A stretch of 64,000 bases of DNA from positions 1-64,000 of the forward strand of contig JARLJS010000088.1 of assembly GCA_031291075.1 (NCBI GenBank). Direction: 5' to 3'. The notes beneath the pieces are model-generated. The model saw nothing but the letters and a program-made list of their open reading frames with translations. It had not been told where the DNA came from and did not search any database. Both the position numbers and the translations under genes were made by a program. Of this stretch, positions 39,301 to 47,722 are shown piece by piece; the stretch's first letter is position 1; each line of letters starts with the position of its first letter. This DNA is from Nevskia sp. Its GTDB lineage: Bacteria; Pseudomonadota; Gammaproteobacteria; Nevskiales; Nevskiaceae.

Positions 39301-42300
39301 CGGCACGGGTGGCAATATCACGCTGGGCGCGGTCTCCGGTGGCTCGACCTTCTTCTCCGGTTATGGTGGGCTGGTGAATGTAGGAATGAACGCATCGGGG
39401 GCCATCAATGTCGGCTCCGATATCAAGGCACAACGCATCAACCTGAGCGCCTCGGGCGGCAACATCGCCGCCGGCAATCTCACCGCCACCAACGGCAGTA
39501 TCAGCATCAGCGACAGCGGCGGGGGGATTACAGCCGGCAGCCTGTCCGCAACCCAGGTCGGCAATCTGGGTAGCTCCACAGCCACCATCAATGTGTATTC
39601 CGCCGGCGGCATCACGCTGGGCAGCGTCGGCACCAATGCCCAGGCGACCGGCAACGTCGGCTATGCCCAGGGAGACGTCTACCTGTATGCCAACTACTAC
39701 GGCAACAACAGCGGCGACCTAGTCGTCGCCGGACCGATCAATACCAATGCGAGTACCGCCGGACCCGGCTACACCGCCAGCGCCAGCGTGAATCTGAACG
39801 ACTACCGCGGCAACGTCAGCCTGGGCGGCAACGGGATCGTCGCCTTTGCCAGCGACGGGAATACAGGCGCCTACGCGGCGAACATTAGCCTCTATGCCGC
39901 TAACGGCGGCAGCATCACCGCGGGCAACCTCATCGCCTCGAACAGCTCGATCAGCGCCAGCACGAACAGTGGCAACATCGGCGCCGGCAACATCACGCTG
40001 GGTACCTTGTCCGGGGGCCTACTCGGCCTTGCCCCGATCTCGATCGACCTGACGGCGGCGGGAAGCCTGTCCAGCGCCAGCAGCAGCATCACCGCCGGCA
40101 GCATTTCGCTGAGTGCGGGGGGCGGCAATCTCGCTTTCGGCGGTCTCACCGCCAGCAACGGCTCAGTCTACGTCAGCAACAGCGGCGGCGGCATCACACT
40201 GGGCCAAGTCTCGGCCAGCCAAGGCAGCGTCCATGTTTCCGCCACCGGCGGCGCCATCACCACCGGTGACGTGACCAGCGGCAATGGCGCAATCAACATC
40301 TACGACACGACGGCGGGGATCAGCACGGGCAATCTCGCCGCCACCTCCACCGGCGGCAATTCCGACAGCTCGAGCGCCTACACATACATTGACGTGTATT
40401 CGGCTGGAGCCATCTCGGTCGGCAGCGTCACGGCGAATGCCCAGGTCACCGGCAATGTCGGCTACGCCCAGTCGAACATCTACCTGTATGCCAACTACTA
40501 CGGCGGCAACAGCGGCGACCTGACCATCGGCGGACCGGTCAGCGCCACGGCGAACACGGCGGCGCCGACCTATACGGCCTCCGCCTCGGTCAGCCTGAAC
40601 GACTACAGCGGCAATATCAACGCCGGCAGCAACGCCGTCACCGCCATGGCCAGCGGCGGCAACACCGCACCCGGAGCCTCCAGCGTCAGCCTCTATGCCA
40701 ACAACGGCGGCAGCATTGCCGCCGGCAACCTGACCGCCACCAGCGGCTCCATCACGGCCAATACCAACAGCGGCAACATCGGTGCCGGCAACATCACCGT
40801 CGGGGGGCTCTCCGCCGGCGCCGGCAACGTCCTGACCAGCGTCAACCTGTCCGCAGCCGGCGGCCTGGGCGTCGGTGGCGATGTCATCGGATCGAACGTG
40901 TCGCTGTCCGCCAACAACGGCAACCTCGGCGCGGGCAATGTCAGCGCGCTGCAGTCCGCGCTGTACGTCAACGATTACGGCGGCAACATCAGCCTGGGCA
41001 ACGTCGGCTCCAACGGCGCGATCCAGCTCTACGACACCACCGGCAGCATCACCGCCGGCAGCCTGACCGCGCAGAGCAGCTCGATCTACGTCTACGGCGG
41101 CGGCAACGTCGCAGTGGGCGGGCTGTCGGGCGGCAGCGGCGCGCTGACCTCGGCGAGCATCAGCTCTACCGGTGGCGGCGTCACGGTTGGCGGCGACGTG
41201 GTCGCGCCGGTCGTGACGCTCTACGCCGGCAACGGCAACCTCACCGCCGGCAACGTCGCGGCAACCACGCAGTCCGGACTTTCGATCAGCGACTACGGCG
41301 GCAGCATGAGCCTGGGCAGCGTCAGCGCCAACGGCGGCATCCAGCTCTATGACACCGGCGGCAACCTCGGCGCAGGGAACATCACCGCCAACGGCGGAGG
41401 CATCTACGTATCCGATGCCGGCGGCAACATCAGCGTCGGCAACCTCGCCGCGAGCACCAACTCCGCTTCGAGCGGGCAGGCGACCGTCAGCCTGTTCGCC
41501 GCCGGCGGGATCAGCACCGGCAGCATCACCACCAGCGCGCAGGTCACCGGCAGCGGCTACGCATCCGGCTCCGTGCAGATCACCGCCAATTCCTCGGAAG
41601 GCGCCCCGACCACCCAGGGCGATATTGTGATCGGCGGCCCGGTCACCACCAGCGCAATGAGTTCGGGCAACGGCAGTTATTACACCGATGCCAGCGTAAG
41701 CATCACCAACGGCAACGGCGGCATCTACCTCGGCACCAACGCCATCGCCACCAATCCCACCGGCACCAATGCCTTTGGCGACATTGGCCTCATCGCCACC
41801 AACGGCGGCATCACCAGCGGCGGGCTGACGGTTGGGCCCGGCGGCAACATTACCGTCACCACCACCGGTACCGGCGGCAACGTCGCCGTGGGCGCGCTTT
41901 CCGGCGGCAGCGGCGGCCTGAACAACGTGGTGCTGACCGCCTCCGGCACCCTCTCCACCGGCAGCCCCAGCATCACCGCCGGCGCCATCACCATTTCCGC
42001 GGGCAACGGCAACCTCAGCGCCGGCGACCTCACCGCCACCAATGCCAACACCAGCCTGTCGGTATCCGATACCAATGGCAGCATGACGCTGGGCAACCTG
42101 AGCGCCACCGGCAACATCGGCCTGAACGACACCGGCGGCAACCTCAGCACCGGCAGCCTCACCGCCAGCGGCGGCAGCGTCAACGCCACCGACAGCGGCG
42201 GCAGCATGACGGTGGGTGCGATCTCGGGCGGCAGCGGCAGCCTCACCGCGGTAAGTCTCAGCGCAACAGGTGGCCTGAGCGTCGGCGGCGCTGGCATCAC

Positions 42301-45300
42301 TGCCGGCAGCATCATGCTGTCCGCCGGCAGCGGCAATCTCAGTGCCGGCAACCTGCTGCAGACAAATGCCGGCTCCGGCATCAGCGTGGCTGACAGCGGC
42401 GGCAGTATCACGCTGGGCAGCGTCACCGCCAATGGCAACATCGGCCTCAGCGCCGGCGGTGGCGTCACGGCCGGCAATCTCGCCGCCAACGCCGGTGGCG
42501 CCACCATCACTGTGGCCGCCAATGGCGGCAATTTGGTCGTGGGCAGCCTGTCCGATTCGGCCGGACTGCTGTCCGCCGTCACCCTCAGTGCCGGCGGCGG
42601 CTTGAGCGCCGGCGGCGCGGGCATCACCGCCGGCAGCATCGGACTGTCCGCCGGCAACGGGAACCTGAGCGCGGGCAACCTGCTCGTCACCAACTTCGGC
42701 GCCGGCATCAGCGTCTCTGACGCCGGCGGCAGCATGACCCTGGGCAGCGTCACCGCCAACGGCGGCATTACGCTGAACGACGCCGGCGGCGGCATCACCG
42801 CCGGCAACCTCGCCGCCAACGGCAGCGGGGCGTCCGTCAGCGTGACGGCCACGGGCAGCGGCTCCAACATCGCGCTGGGTACGGTGTCGGGCGGTTCCTA
42901 CGGGGGTCTGAACTCGGTGGCGCTGGTCGCCGGCGGCTCGCTGACCACGGCCCAGCGCAACATCACCGCCGGCAACATCACGCTCTCCTCCGGCGCCGGC
43001 AACCTCAGCTTCGGGGCACTCACCGCGACCAGCGGCCCGCTCCTGGTGACCGATACCGCCGGCAACATCGCCACCGGCGATCTCAATGCCGCCGGCAAGA
43101 TCCACGTCGAGGCGGCGAGCGGCGCGCTCGCGCTCGGCAACGTCGCCTCCAGCGGGACTTCCAGCGGCGTGCGGCTGTTCGGCGGCACCACCATCTCCGC
43201 CGTCAACGTGGTGGCGAACGGCAACATCTACGTGGGCGGCGCCTTCACGACCTCATCCGGCGGGATGAACAACTCGCCGTCCGGCCCGATCGCGAACGGC
43301 GTGACGCTGGGCAACGTGACCAGCAACGGCGCCGACGTGCGGATCGGCCAGGTCGGGTATACACAGAGCACCACCGGCCCCGCCTTCTCCACCGCCAGCA
43401 ACGTCACGGTCGGCAACGTCGGCGCCGCCGGCAACATCGCCGTGCGCGGCGTGACGCAGCTCACCACCGGATCGCTGTCCGCCGGCGGCGCGGTGCGCCT
43501 GCGCGGCGGCGGCACCATCACCGTCAACGGCAACATCAGCACCAGTTCGCTCGACGCCGGCATTTCGCTCGCCAACTTCACGCTCGACTCCAGCGGCAAC
43601 ATCGTCAGCGAGACCGTGGCGCAGCAGCTGTCGCAACTGACGGTCAACGGCGCGATCAGTTCCACCGGCAACATCCTGCTCGGCGGCCTGGATTCCAACA
43701 ACAACTACTTCATCCAGAACGCTGCCGTGACCGGCCCGATCAGCGCCGGCGGCAGCTTCAGGAGCTTCACCGCCAACAGCCTGAACCTGGGCGGCGCGGT
43801 CACCGCCACCGGCAGTCTCATAGTCAAGGGCGGCGGCGGCCTCAACCTGGCCGATGTCAGCACCACTGGAAACATCGCCCTCAACGCCGGCGGCGGCGTC
43901 AGCGCCGGCAACCTCGCGGCGAACGCGAGCGGCGCCACCATCACCGTGGCCGCCAATGGCGGCAACGTGCTGGTGGGCAGCCTGTCCGACTCGGCCGGTT
44001 CGCTGGCGTCGGTGAGCCTGACTGCGGCGGGCGGCTTGACCGCGGGCGGCGCGGGGATCACCGCGGGCACCGTCGCGCTGTCGGCCGGCAACGGCAATCT
44101 CAGCGCCGGCAATCTGGTCGTCACCAACGCCGGGACCGGCATCAGCGTCAGCGACGCCGGCGGCAACATCACGCTGGGCAGCGTCACCGCGCCCGGCAGC
44201 ATCAGCCTGAGCGACACCACCGGCGGCATCAGCGCCGGCACGCTCGGCACCTCGGCCAACGTCAGCGTAACCGCCGGAAGCGGCGTGACCCTCGGCGCCA
44301 TCAGCCTGGGCAGCAGCGCCAACAACGGCGCCCTGCAGATCAGCGGCGCCAGGGTACAGACCGGCGACATCGCCAACAACAGCCCGCTGGCTCCGACCGG
44401 CACGGCCAACGACATGAGCGTCACCGCCACGGCCGGCAACATCGCCCTGGGCAATCTGACCACGCCGGGCACCGGCACCGTGGCATTGATTCTCAACTCC
44501 GCCGGCGCCATCAATACCGGCAACATCAATCTCGAAGTCATCCAGGCCCAGGCCGTCGGCAATATCGCCCTCGGCAACCTCTCGCTGCAATCGTTGACCC
44601 CGGGCCTGGCCGGCAGCAGCAGCCTGACCTCGAGCGGCGGCAGCGTCAGCACCGGCAGCATCGCCTCCAACCACGGGCTGAGCGTGTCCGCGGCCACCGG
44701 CATCGCACTGGGCGACACCGGCGTGGCGGGGCCGATCCAGCTCGCCACCGGCGGCGGCACCCTCGCCACCGGCAACCTCAGCACCACCGGCGACGGCATC
44801 ACCGCCACCGACGGCGGCGGCGGCATCACGGTGGGCAACCTCAACGGCGGCGCCATCCAGCTCGCCGCCATCGGCGGCGCGGTCAGCGCCGGCAACATCA
44901 CGACCGGCAGCGACGCCGTCAGCGTGAGCGGCACCAACCTCGCCCTTGGCAGCCTGTCGGCGGGCGGCGGCACCCTGACCTCGCTCAGCCTCACCACCTC
45001 CGGCACCCTGACCACCGGCATCACCAGCCTCAGCGCCGGCTCGATCAACCTCGCCGCCGGCGCCGGCAACCTCAGCCTCGGCAACCTCACCGCCACCAGC
45101 GGCGCCCTCAGCGTGGCCGACAGCGGCGGTGCGGTGCGCACCGGCGACCTCAGCGCCGCCAACGGCGCTGTGACGCTGACCGCCCAGAACGGCCTGAGCG
45201 CCGGCAACGTCAGCGGCTCCAGCGTCACCGCCACCGCCGTCCTGGGCAACGCCAGCTTCGGCAACTTCAGCTCGCCGGGCACCGTCACCCTCAATGTGCC

Positions 45301-46798
45301 CAACGGCAGCCTCGCCACCGGCAACATCAACGCCGGGCAGTTCTTCAGCAACCTGGGCGGCGGCAACGAGCAGGTCGGCGCAGTCAAGGTCACCGGCAGC
45401 CAGCTCGGCTTCAAACTGGGCGATGTGGCCGGCCAGACCCTGCAGATCGGCAGCCTCAACTTCGGCGGCGCGGCGAACTTCACCTACAAGAACGCCAGCC
45501 TGACGGTGGGTTCGGCCACGGTCGGCGGCGGTTTCACCGCCAACCTCACCAGCGGCAACCTCGCCACCGGCGACCTCACCGCCGCCGGCGACATCGACCT
45601 CACCGCCGGATCCGGCAGCCTGGCCTTCGGCAACCTGTCCGGCACCAACATCGCGATCATGGCCAGCCAGGCGCTGGGCATTGCCAGCCGGATCAGCGCC
45701 AGCGGCAACCTCAGCGTCAACGACACGGCCAGCATCAGCATCACCGGCTCGACCATCAACGCCAATGCCATCGGCCTCAGCAGCGGGGCCAGCCTGGGCA
45801 TCAGCAACAGCACGCTGCAGGGCCAGTCGATCAACGCCACCGCGACCGGCGGCGTCACCATCGCCAACAGCACGCTGAGCGCGCCGACGGTCACCACCAG
45901 CGCCGCCGTGGCGCACAGCCCGCTGGCGTCCACCAGCGGGAGCAGCCTGACGCTGACCAGCCAGGGGGCCATCGCGCTGAACCAGGCCACCCTGGGCTTG
46001 TTCTCGCAGATCACGCTCAACGGTGCCGGGGCGGTCGGCTCCACCGGCGGCACCTCGTCCATCAATGCCGGCTCGCTGTCGGTGACGGGCAACAGCATCA
46101 ACTTCGGCACCGCCAATATCGCCGTCGGCAGCGGGCTGGCCGGCTTCGGCAGCGACCCCGCGCTGCTGCAGCTGATCCAGGCCAAGTCGCCGGGCCTGGC
46201 ACCGTCCTCGACGGGCCCCAACGCCAGCTTCTCGGCGCCCAACGGGGTCACGCTGGGCAATGTCAGTGTCGCCGGCGGCTACCTGTTCATCCAGGCGCCC
46301 ACCCTGCAGCTGCCGGGTTCGGTCGGCGGCACCACCCCGCTGTTCGTCGACTACCTGCCCACCAATACGCAGGCGCCGGTGACGCTCACCCTGCTGCAGC
46401 CGCCGTCCGGCGTCGGCACCCTGGTCATCGGCGGCACGCCGGAGACCGGCACCATCCAGGTCGGCGACGGCACGCAGACCTTCGCGCTGGCCACCAACAC
46501 CAACCTGGTCTTCGCCACCAACGGCACCACCCTCTATCCGGACGCGATCAGCACCGCCGGCCAGGTGGTGGTGCTGGGCGAAGCAGTGCTGCGCACGCCA
46601 CCGGTCACGCTGACGGACATCCCCATCACCGCCAGCCAGTACCAGGTGACGGCGCCGAACCAGGGTGTGCTCGGCAATGCGCCCGAGACCGGCGACGTCA
46701 ACGACCCGGGAGTCAGCAACGCCAACCGCGGACTCATCGACCAGAAGACCGCCGTCGAAACCGGCGGCCTGAGCTGCGGCATGGGAGGATCACCGTGA
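33344..46798 (+). CDS. Giant TpsA adhesin (filamentous-haemagglutinin type, 4,484 residues)
   Basis: One uninterrupted 13.4-kb frame, roughly 400 kDa. An extended basic N-terminus and signal peptide end around APGLALA-NPSGG. Residues about 40-300 form the TPS/haemagglutination-activity domain, with NRVIGGSPSQIFGSLSANG and the NPQGVMFAPGAQLDVGG version of the NPNG motif, which binds TpsB POTRAs. Nearly all the rest is Gly/Ser/Ala/Asn/Thr-rich, in about 20-residue rungs such as ITAGNLSA..GSISLTDSGG, as expected for a long beta-helix. The rungs are grouped into longer repeats. No toxin (CDI-type) or other globular C-terminal domain is recognisable. The only cysteine I noticed is in the last ten residues (LSCGMGG). 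GAGGA precedes the ATG by seven bases. Surface adhesion or matrix function is inferred from the family. Confidence 0.93.
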   Translation: MSKHSLRTKRLPIPAAISRVFAAASLLAPGLALANPSGGVVAAGQATISNPSANGTVVNQGSNSAVINWQQFSIGGHEYVQFVQPSSSSVVLNRVIGGSPSQIFGSLSANGRVFLLNPQGVMFAPGAQLDVGGLVASTMNIKDQDFMAGRYQLAGSSAPGAAVTNAGTIRAADGGFVVLAGDQVKNTGLIQARLGQVVLASGSATTLNLDGSGLVSFAVTKAALSQQAGVDNAGQIIADGGKVVMTAQTAHNLVSSAVNNTGLVRAQGIAEHDGEIELTASGGDIADSGTLNASSAGGNGGKVTVHGDADIDIQQGAQILAGGASQGGAVSVVADGTLNTRTGSLIDVRGNNGPGGFTELSGHGNLAVRGDLQLGQGGTLLIDPTNLTVAAGSGGSGSAGGNATVFQNTVQTTLQQGANVQLVASNSITVGNLAVAGNTSGVLNGQNAGKGGSLLLGIGSVSGGGNLGVGGGYSEGSSGTISFVNSKDTITLDGQLTIDAGSSGGTVNVGSLTGSQVNVKGLGGVTARNLIATRGSVTLNANSGSIATGNLTAAQGSVNITNTGGGIAVGNLIATSSGSSGASASVTAYSAGGISTGSVTAAASAKGNVGSASANVSLNANYYGSNSGDLVVNGPVAVSASTAASSYSASATASLNDYNGSVNVGTNAIVTNASGGSNLSGGNVAVYAANGGNVSVGGIVATNSAISINTSGGGGITLGSLSGGSYGSLTAVNLTSSGKLTLGNNSITAGNISISAAAGNVSFGALTANFGNISVSTSGSGGNITLGNVSGSSAFGLNNLTVNASGGLSIGSGVSAAQISLSASGGKLSTGDLTASNGSISLSDTGGAITAGNLSARFAGEGGSSTATITAYSAGGISVGSVGTSAQTSNPSGYANAGISLNANYYGSNSGDLVIAGPVNAVANVSGNTVTASAAVTLNDYHGNVNLGGNGVSTNASGGATVSGGNIAVYAANGNIVAGNLLAINSAISASANGTGGSIAVGTLSGTGSYGGALSAVSLSSSGSLSTATTTITAGTISISAGAGNLVFGNLTASNGSISLTDSGGNITAGNLSATSISTAGSSANATISASSAGAISVGSVSSNAQATGNVGYASSSITLYANNYGSNSGDLVLGGPVNAIAATSAPAASGYYASAQVTLNNYRGNVNAGSNAVTAMATGGSTGNGSGLNFYTGNGGSIAAGNLSAANGTINVNSSGNVTVGTLSGGSGGVLSSLSLSSSGTLSTAGGNITAGTITVSAGAGNLSFGDLTSTNGSISLTDSGGGITAGNLSATSISPTSSANATISASSAGAITVGSVTSNAQAAGNVGYASSNITLYANNYGSNSGDLVINGPVSAVASTAAPAATGYTASAQVTLYDYRGNVSAGSNAVTAMATGGNTSNGSSINFYTGNGGNIAAGNLTATNGTISANGSGNITLGTLSGGSYGGVLTNVNLSAGGALTSASSNITAGVISLTAGAGNLSFGNLTSTNGSISLADSGGSITAGNLSASSISSTNSVNASISAYSAGAITVGSVTSNAQATGNVGYASSSITLYANNYGSTSTGDLTIGGPVNAVAATAAPAGSGYTASAQVTLNDYRGNVNLGGNSVTAMASGGNTINGSSLSLYAGNGGSIAAGNLTAVNGSINASTSGTGGNIAVGTISGGSGALSSVNLSASGALSTANTSITAGTINLSAGAGTLSFGALTASSGGVNVSNSGGNITGGMVSAPGGGIQITDSGGTVTTGDLTAGNGSIYLSDTTGGITAGNLSASSSSSIGSATATITAYSGGGISLGSVTTNARATGNVGYASGDINLNANYYSSNSGDLVIAGPVNAMASIGAPFGSGYSSSAQVTLNNYRGNVNLGKNGVTTNVSGGGISSNDDVNIYASNGGNIITGKLNVMAGAVSVTTSGGGGIALGGLIGGSMNGADAGELTSVNLSSSGTLSVAQQRILAGNITLSAGTGNISFGGLTTTFGGNVSVTTSGTGGNITLGAVSGGSTFFSGYGGLVNVGMNASGAINVGSDIKAQRINLSASGGNIAAGNLTATNGSISISDSGGGITAGSLSATQVGNLGSSTATINVYSAGGITLGSVGTNAQATGNVGYAQGDVYLYANYYGNNSGDLVVAGPINTNASTAGPGYTASASVNLNDYRGNVSLGGNGIVAFASDGNTGAYAANISLYAANGGSITAGNLIASNSSISASTNSGNIGAGNITLGTLSGGLLGLAPISIDLTAAGSLSSASSSITAGSISLSAGGGNLAFGGLTASNGSVYVSNSGGGITLGQVSASQGSVHVSATGGAITTGDVTSGNGAINIYDTTAGISTGNLAATSTGGNSDSSSAYTYIDVYSAGAISVGSVTANAQVTGNVGYAQSNIYLYANYYGGNSGDLTIGGPVSATANTAAPTYTASASVSLNDYSGNINAGSNAVTAMASGGNTAPGASSVSLYANNGGSIAAGNLTATSGSITANTNSGNIGAGNITVGGLSAGAGNVLTSVNLSAAGGLGVGGDVIGSNVSLSANNGNLGAGNVSALQSALYVNDYGGNISLGNVGSNGAIQLYDTTGSITAGSLTAQSSSIYVYGGGNVAVGGLSGGSGALTSASISSTGGGVTVGGDVVAPVVTLYAGNGNLTAGNVAATTQSGLSISDYGGSMSLGSVSANGGIQLYDTGGNLGAGNITANGGGIYVSDAGGNISVGNLAASTNSASSGQATVSLFAAGGISTGSITTSAQVTGSGYASGSVQITANSSEGAPTTQGDIVIGGPVTTSAMSSGNGSYYTDASVSITNGNGGIYLGTNAIATNPTGTNAFGDIGLIATNGGITSGGLTVGPGGNITVTTTGTGGNVAVGALSGGSGGLNNVVLTASGTLSTGSPSITAGAITISAGNGNLSAGDLTATNANTSLSVSDTNGSMTLGNLSATGNIGLNDTGGNLSTGSLTASGGSVNATDSGGSMTVGAISGGSGSLTAVSLSATGGLSVGGAGITAGSIMLSAGSGNLSAGNLLQTNAGSGISVADSGGSITLGSVTANGNIGLSAGGGVTAGNLAANAGGATITVAANGGNLVVGSLSDSAGLLSAVTLSAGGGLSAGGAGITAGSIGLSAGNGNLSAGNLLVTNFGAGISVSDAGGSMTLGSVTANGGITLNDAGGGITAGNLAANGSGASVSVTATGSGSNIALGTVSGGSYGGLNSVALVAGGSLTTAQRNITAGNITLSSGAGNLSFGALTATSGPLLVTDTAGNIATGDLNAAGKIHVEAASGALALGNVASSGTSSGVRLFGGTTISAVNVVANGNIYVGGAFTTSSGGMNNSPSGPIANGVTLGNVTSNGADVRIGQVGYTQSTTGPAFSTASNVTVGNVGAAGNIAVRGVTQLTTGSLSAGGAVRLRGGGTITVNGNISTSSLDAGISLANFTLDSSGNIVSETVAQQLSQLTVNGAISSTGNILLGGLDSNNNYFIQNAAVTGPISAGGSFRSFTANSLNLGGAVTATGSLIVKGGGGLNLADVSTTGNIALNAGGGVSAGNLAANASGATITVAANGGNVLVGSLSDSAGSLASVSLTAAGGLTAGGAGITAGTVALSAGNGNLSAGNLVVTNAGTGISVSDAGGNITLGSVTAPGSISLSDTTGGISAGTLGTSANVSVTAGSGVTLGAISLGSSANNGALQISGARVQTGDIANNSPLAPTGTANDMSVTATAGNIALGNLTTPGTGTVALILNSAGAINTGNINLEVIQAQAVGNIALGNLSLQSLTPGLAGSSSLTSSGGSVSTGSIASNHGLSVSAATGIALGDTGVAGPIQLATGGGTLATGNLSTTGDGITATDGGGGITVGNLNGGAIQLAAIGGAVSAGNITTGSDAVSVSGTNLALGSLSAGGGTLTSLSLTTSGTLTTGITSLSAGSINLAAGAGNLSLGNLTATSGALSVADSGGAVRTGDLSAANGAVTLTAQNGLSAGNVSGSSVTATAVLGNASFGNFSSPGTVTLNVPNGSLATGNINAGQFFSNLGGGNEQVGAVKVTGSQLGFKLGDVAGQTLQIGSLNFGGAANFTYKNASLTVGSATVGGGFTANLTSGNLATGDLTAAGDIDLTAGSGSLAFGNLSGTNIAIMASQALGIASRISASGNLSVNDTASISITGSTINANAIGLSSGASLGISNSTLQGQSINATATGGVTIANSTLSAPTVTTSAAVAHSPLASTSGSSLTLTSQGAIALNQATLGLFSQITLNGAGAVGSTGGTSSINAGSLSVTGNSINFGTANIAVGSGLAGFGSDPALLQLIQAKSPGLAPSSTGPNASFSAPNGVTLGNVSVAGGYLFIQAPTLQLPGSVGGTTPLFVDYLPTNTQAPVTLTLLQPPSGVGTLVIGGTPETGTIQVGDGTQTFALATNTNLVFATNGTTLYPDAISTAGQVVVLGEAVLRTPPVTLTDIPITASQYQVTAPNQGVLGNAPETGDVNDPGVSNANRGLIDQKTAVETGGLSCGMGGSP
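34900..40700 (+). repeat. Eight long-period repeats in the adhesin gene
   Basis: A module marked by YANYYG-S/N-NSGDLV-like text recurs eight times; the tyrosine-glycine codons lie near 35210, 36059, 36716, 37367, 38021, 38807, 39698 and 40499. Spacings are 283, 219, 217, 218, 262, 297 and 267 codons. Each module runs GNLSA..., ATITAYSAGGIS-GSV, NVGYA, NSGDLV-GPV, then a DYRGNV segment. All length changes are multiples of three. Confidence 0.85.
36473..38440 (+). repeat. Three near-identical 654-660 base tandem units within the adhesin gene
   Basis: Units begin at about 36473, 37127 and 37781 (ggcaacct/ggaaacct/gggaacct followed by ttcggc) with the next related start at 38441, giving periods of 654, 654 and 660 bases. 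Long stretches match at the nucleotide level, including synonymous positions, so the copies are recent or kept alike by recombination. They encode the 217-219 residue version of the long repeat. Confidence 0.85.
42293..44200 (+). repeat. Second repeat family in the adhesin gene
   Basis: A different module beginning GGAGITAG-I-LSAG-GNLSAGNL and ending SDSAG-L occurs from about 42293, 42620 (period 327 bases, 109 codons) and again near 44053. It shares SVTANG and NLAANASGATITVAANGG blocks. This shows that the distal stalk is built from a second amplified unit. Confidence 0.75.
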
Positions 46799-47631
46799 AT
46801 TTCCAGCTTTGCCTTCGCGCCGCCGCGGCGGTGGTGTTGTCGCTCCCGGCCCTGGCCTGGTCCGCCGACGCCCCGCCCGCCGGGACGGTCACCATGCTGA
46901 CCGGCCGCGGCACCGCGACCTCGCCCGACGGCACCATCCGCCAGCTGGCCAAGGGCGACCCGGTGTTCGCCGGCGAGATCATCAGCTCCAGCATCAACAC
47001 CTACGTCAACCTGAAGTTCAGCGACGGCGGCTATTTCCTGCTGCGGCCGAACAGCCGCTTCCATATCGTCGATTTCGTCGACCATACCGGCGCCGCCGCC
47101 GCACCTGCGGCGCCGCCCGCCCCGGCACCGGGCGCTCCGCCGGCTTCGCCGGTCCAGCCCGTGGCGCCGCTGGTCACGCAGCAGGCCACCCAGGGCGGGG
47201 AATCGCACGCCTTCTTCCGCCTGCTCAAGGGCGGCTTCCGCTCCATCAGCGGGCTGGTGGGCAAGCTCAACCACGACGAGTACCAGGTGGCGACGCCGGT
47301 CGCCACCATCGGCATCCGCGGCACCGACTACGAGGCGGTGATCTGCGACGCCGCCTGTGCCTCGGACCCGGTGGTGGCGGCGGGACTGCCGGCCGGCCAG
47401 AAGGCCGAGGGTGGCCTGCTGACCGGTGTGATCGAAGGCCGGATCGCCGTCGGCGACCCCAGCCAGTGCCCGGGCAACGCCAGTCCGGCCGGGCAGCAGT
47501 CCGGCGGCTGCGTGGAGGTACCCGCGGGCCAGTACCATCTGACCACGGCGGACGGCAGCCAGGTGGTGCTGGGCAGCCAGCCGCACTTCCTGAACGTCGA
47601 CCCGATCCCGAATCCGCGCCTGTGCCAGTAG
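46795..47631 (+). CDS. FecR-domain periplasmic protein
   Basis: 278 residues. A signal peptide (LCLRAAAAVVLSLPALAWS-ADAP) precedes a FecR-like domain at about 28-90, with VTMLTGRGTATSPDGTIRQL, KGDPVFAGEIISS and YVNLKFSDGGYFLLRPNSRF. An Ala/Pro hinge (about 98-125) follows, then a second block with ATPVATIGIRGTDYEA. Unlike classical FecR it has no membrane-spanning anti-sigma segment and no sigma factor nearby. The mature part carries five cysteines. The GTG start overlaps the adhesin stop (GTGA), so it is co-translated with TpsA and probably helps it in the periplasm or at the surface. Confidence 0.85.
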   Translation: MNFQLCLRAAAAVVLSLPALAWSADAPPAGTVTMLTGRGTATSPDGTIRQLAKGDPVFAGEIISSSINTYVNLKFSDGGYFLLRPNSRFHIVDFVDHTGAAAAPAAPPAPAPGAPPASPVQPVAPLVTQQATQGGESHAFFRLLKGGFRSISGLVGKLNHDEYQVATPVATIGIRGTDYEAVICDAACASDPVVAAGLPAGQKAEGGLLTGVIEGRIAVGDPSQCPGNASPAGQQSGGCVEVPAGQYHLTTADGSQVVLGSQPHFLNVDPIPNPRLCQ

Positions 47632-47636
47632 CCTGA

Positions 47637-47667
47637 CGCCCGCCGCGAAGCGAAACCGCGGCGGGCG
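47637..47667 (+). terminator. Strong GC hairpin after the FecR-domain gene
   Basis: cgcccgccgcg pairs perfectly with cgcggcgggcg around the nine-base loop aagcgaaac, six bases after the stop codon. There is no T-run, so it may slow, stabilise or partly end transcription instead of acting as a full terminator. A TAGTAT hexamer at about 47679-47684 may serve a separate promoter for sapC. Confidence 0.45.
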
Positions 47668-47722
47668 CGGCCCGGTGTAGTATCTGAAGCCGGTCGACCC
47701 TGACCTTCCGATCGCAGATTCC

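Noticed and set aside
35549-39433. Very long open frame (about 1,290 codons) on the minus strand opposite the adhesin gene
   Set aside because: It mirrors the repeat structure and codon bias of the plus-strand adhesin; its product is a compositional shadow (Ala/Gly/Asp/Val) with no recognisable domain, start signal or neighbours.
34900-40700. Repeats as a CRISPR array
   Set aside because: Periods are hundreds of bases, all multiples of three, and they encode protein; no short direct repeats with unique spacers.
40163-43105. Further long minus-strand frames opposite the adhesin (about 980 and 890 codons)
   Set aside because: Same reason: GC-rich repeats avoid stop codons on both strands. No homologous motif or ribosome-binding site is seen.
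43228-46798. CdiA-type toxin domain at the end of the giant TpsA
   Set aside because: No VENN-like motif or globular toxin region; repeats continue nearly to the end and no small immunity gene follows.
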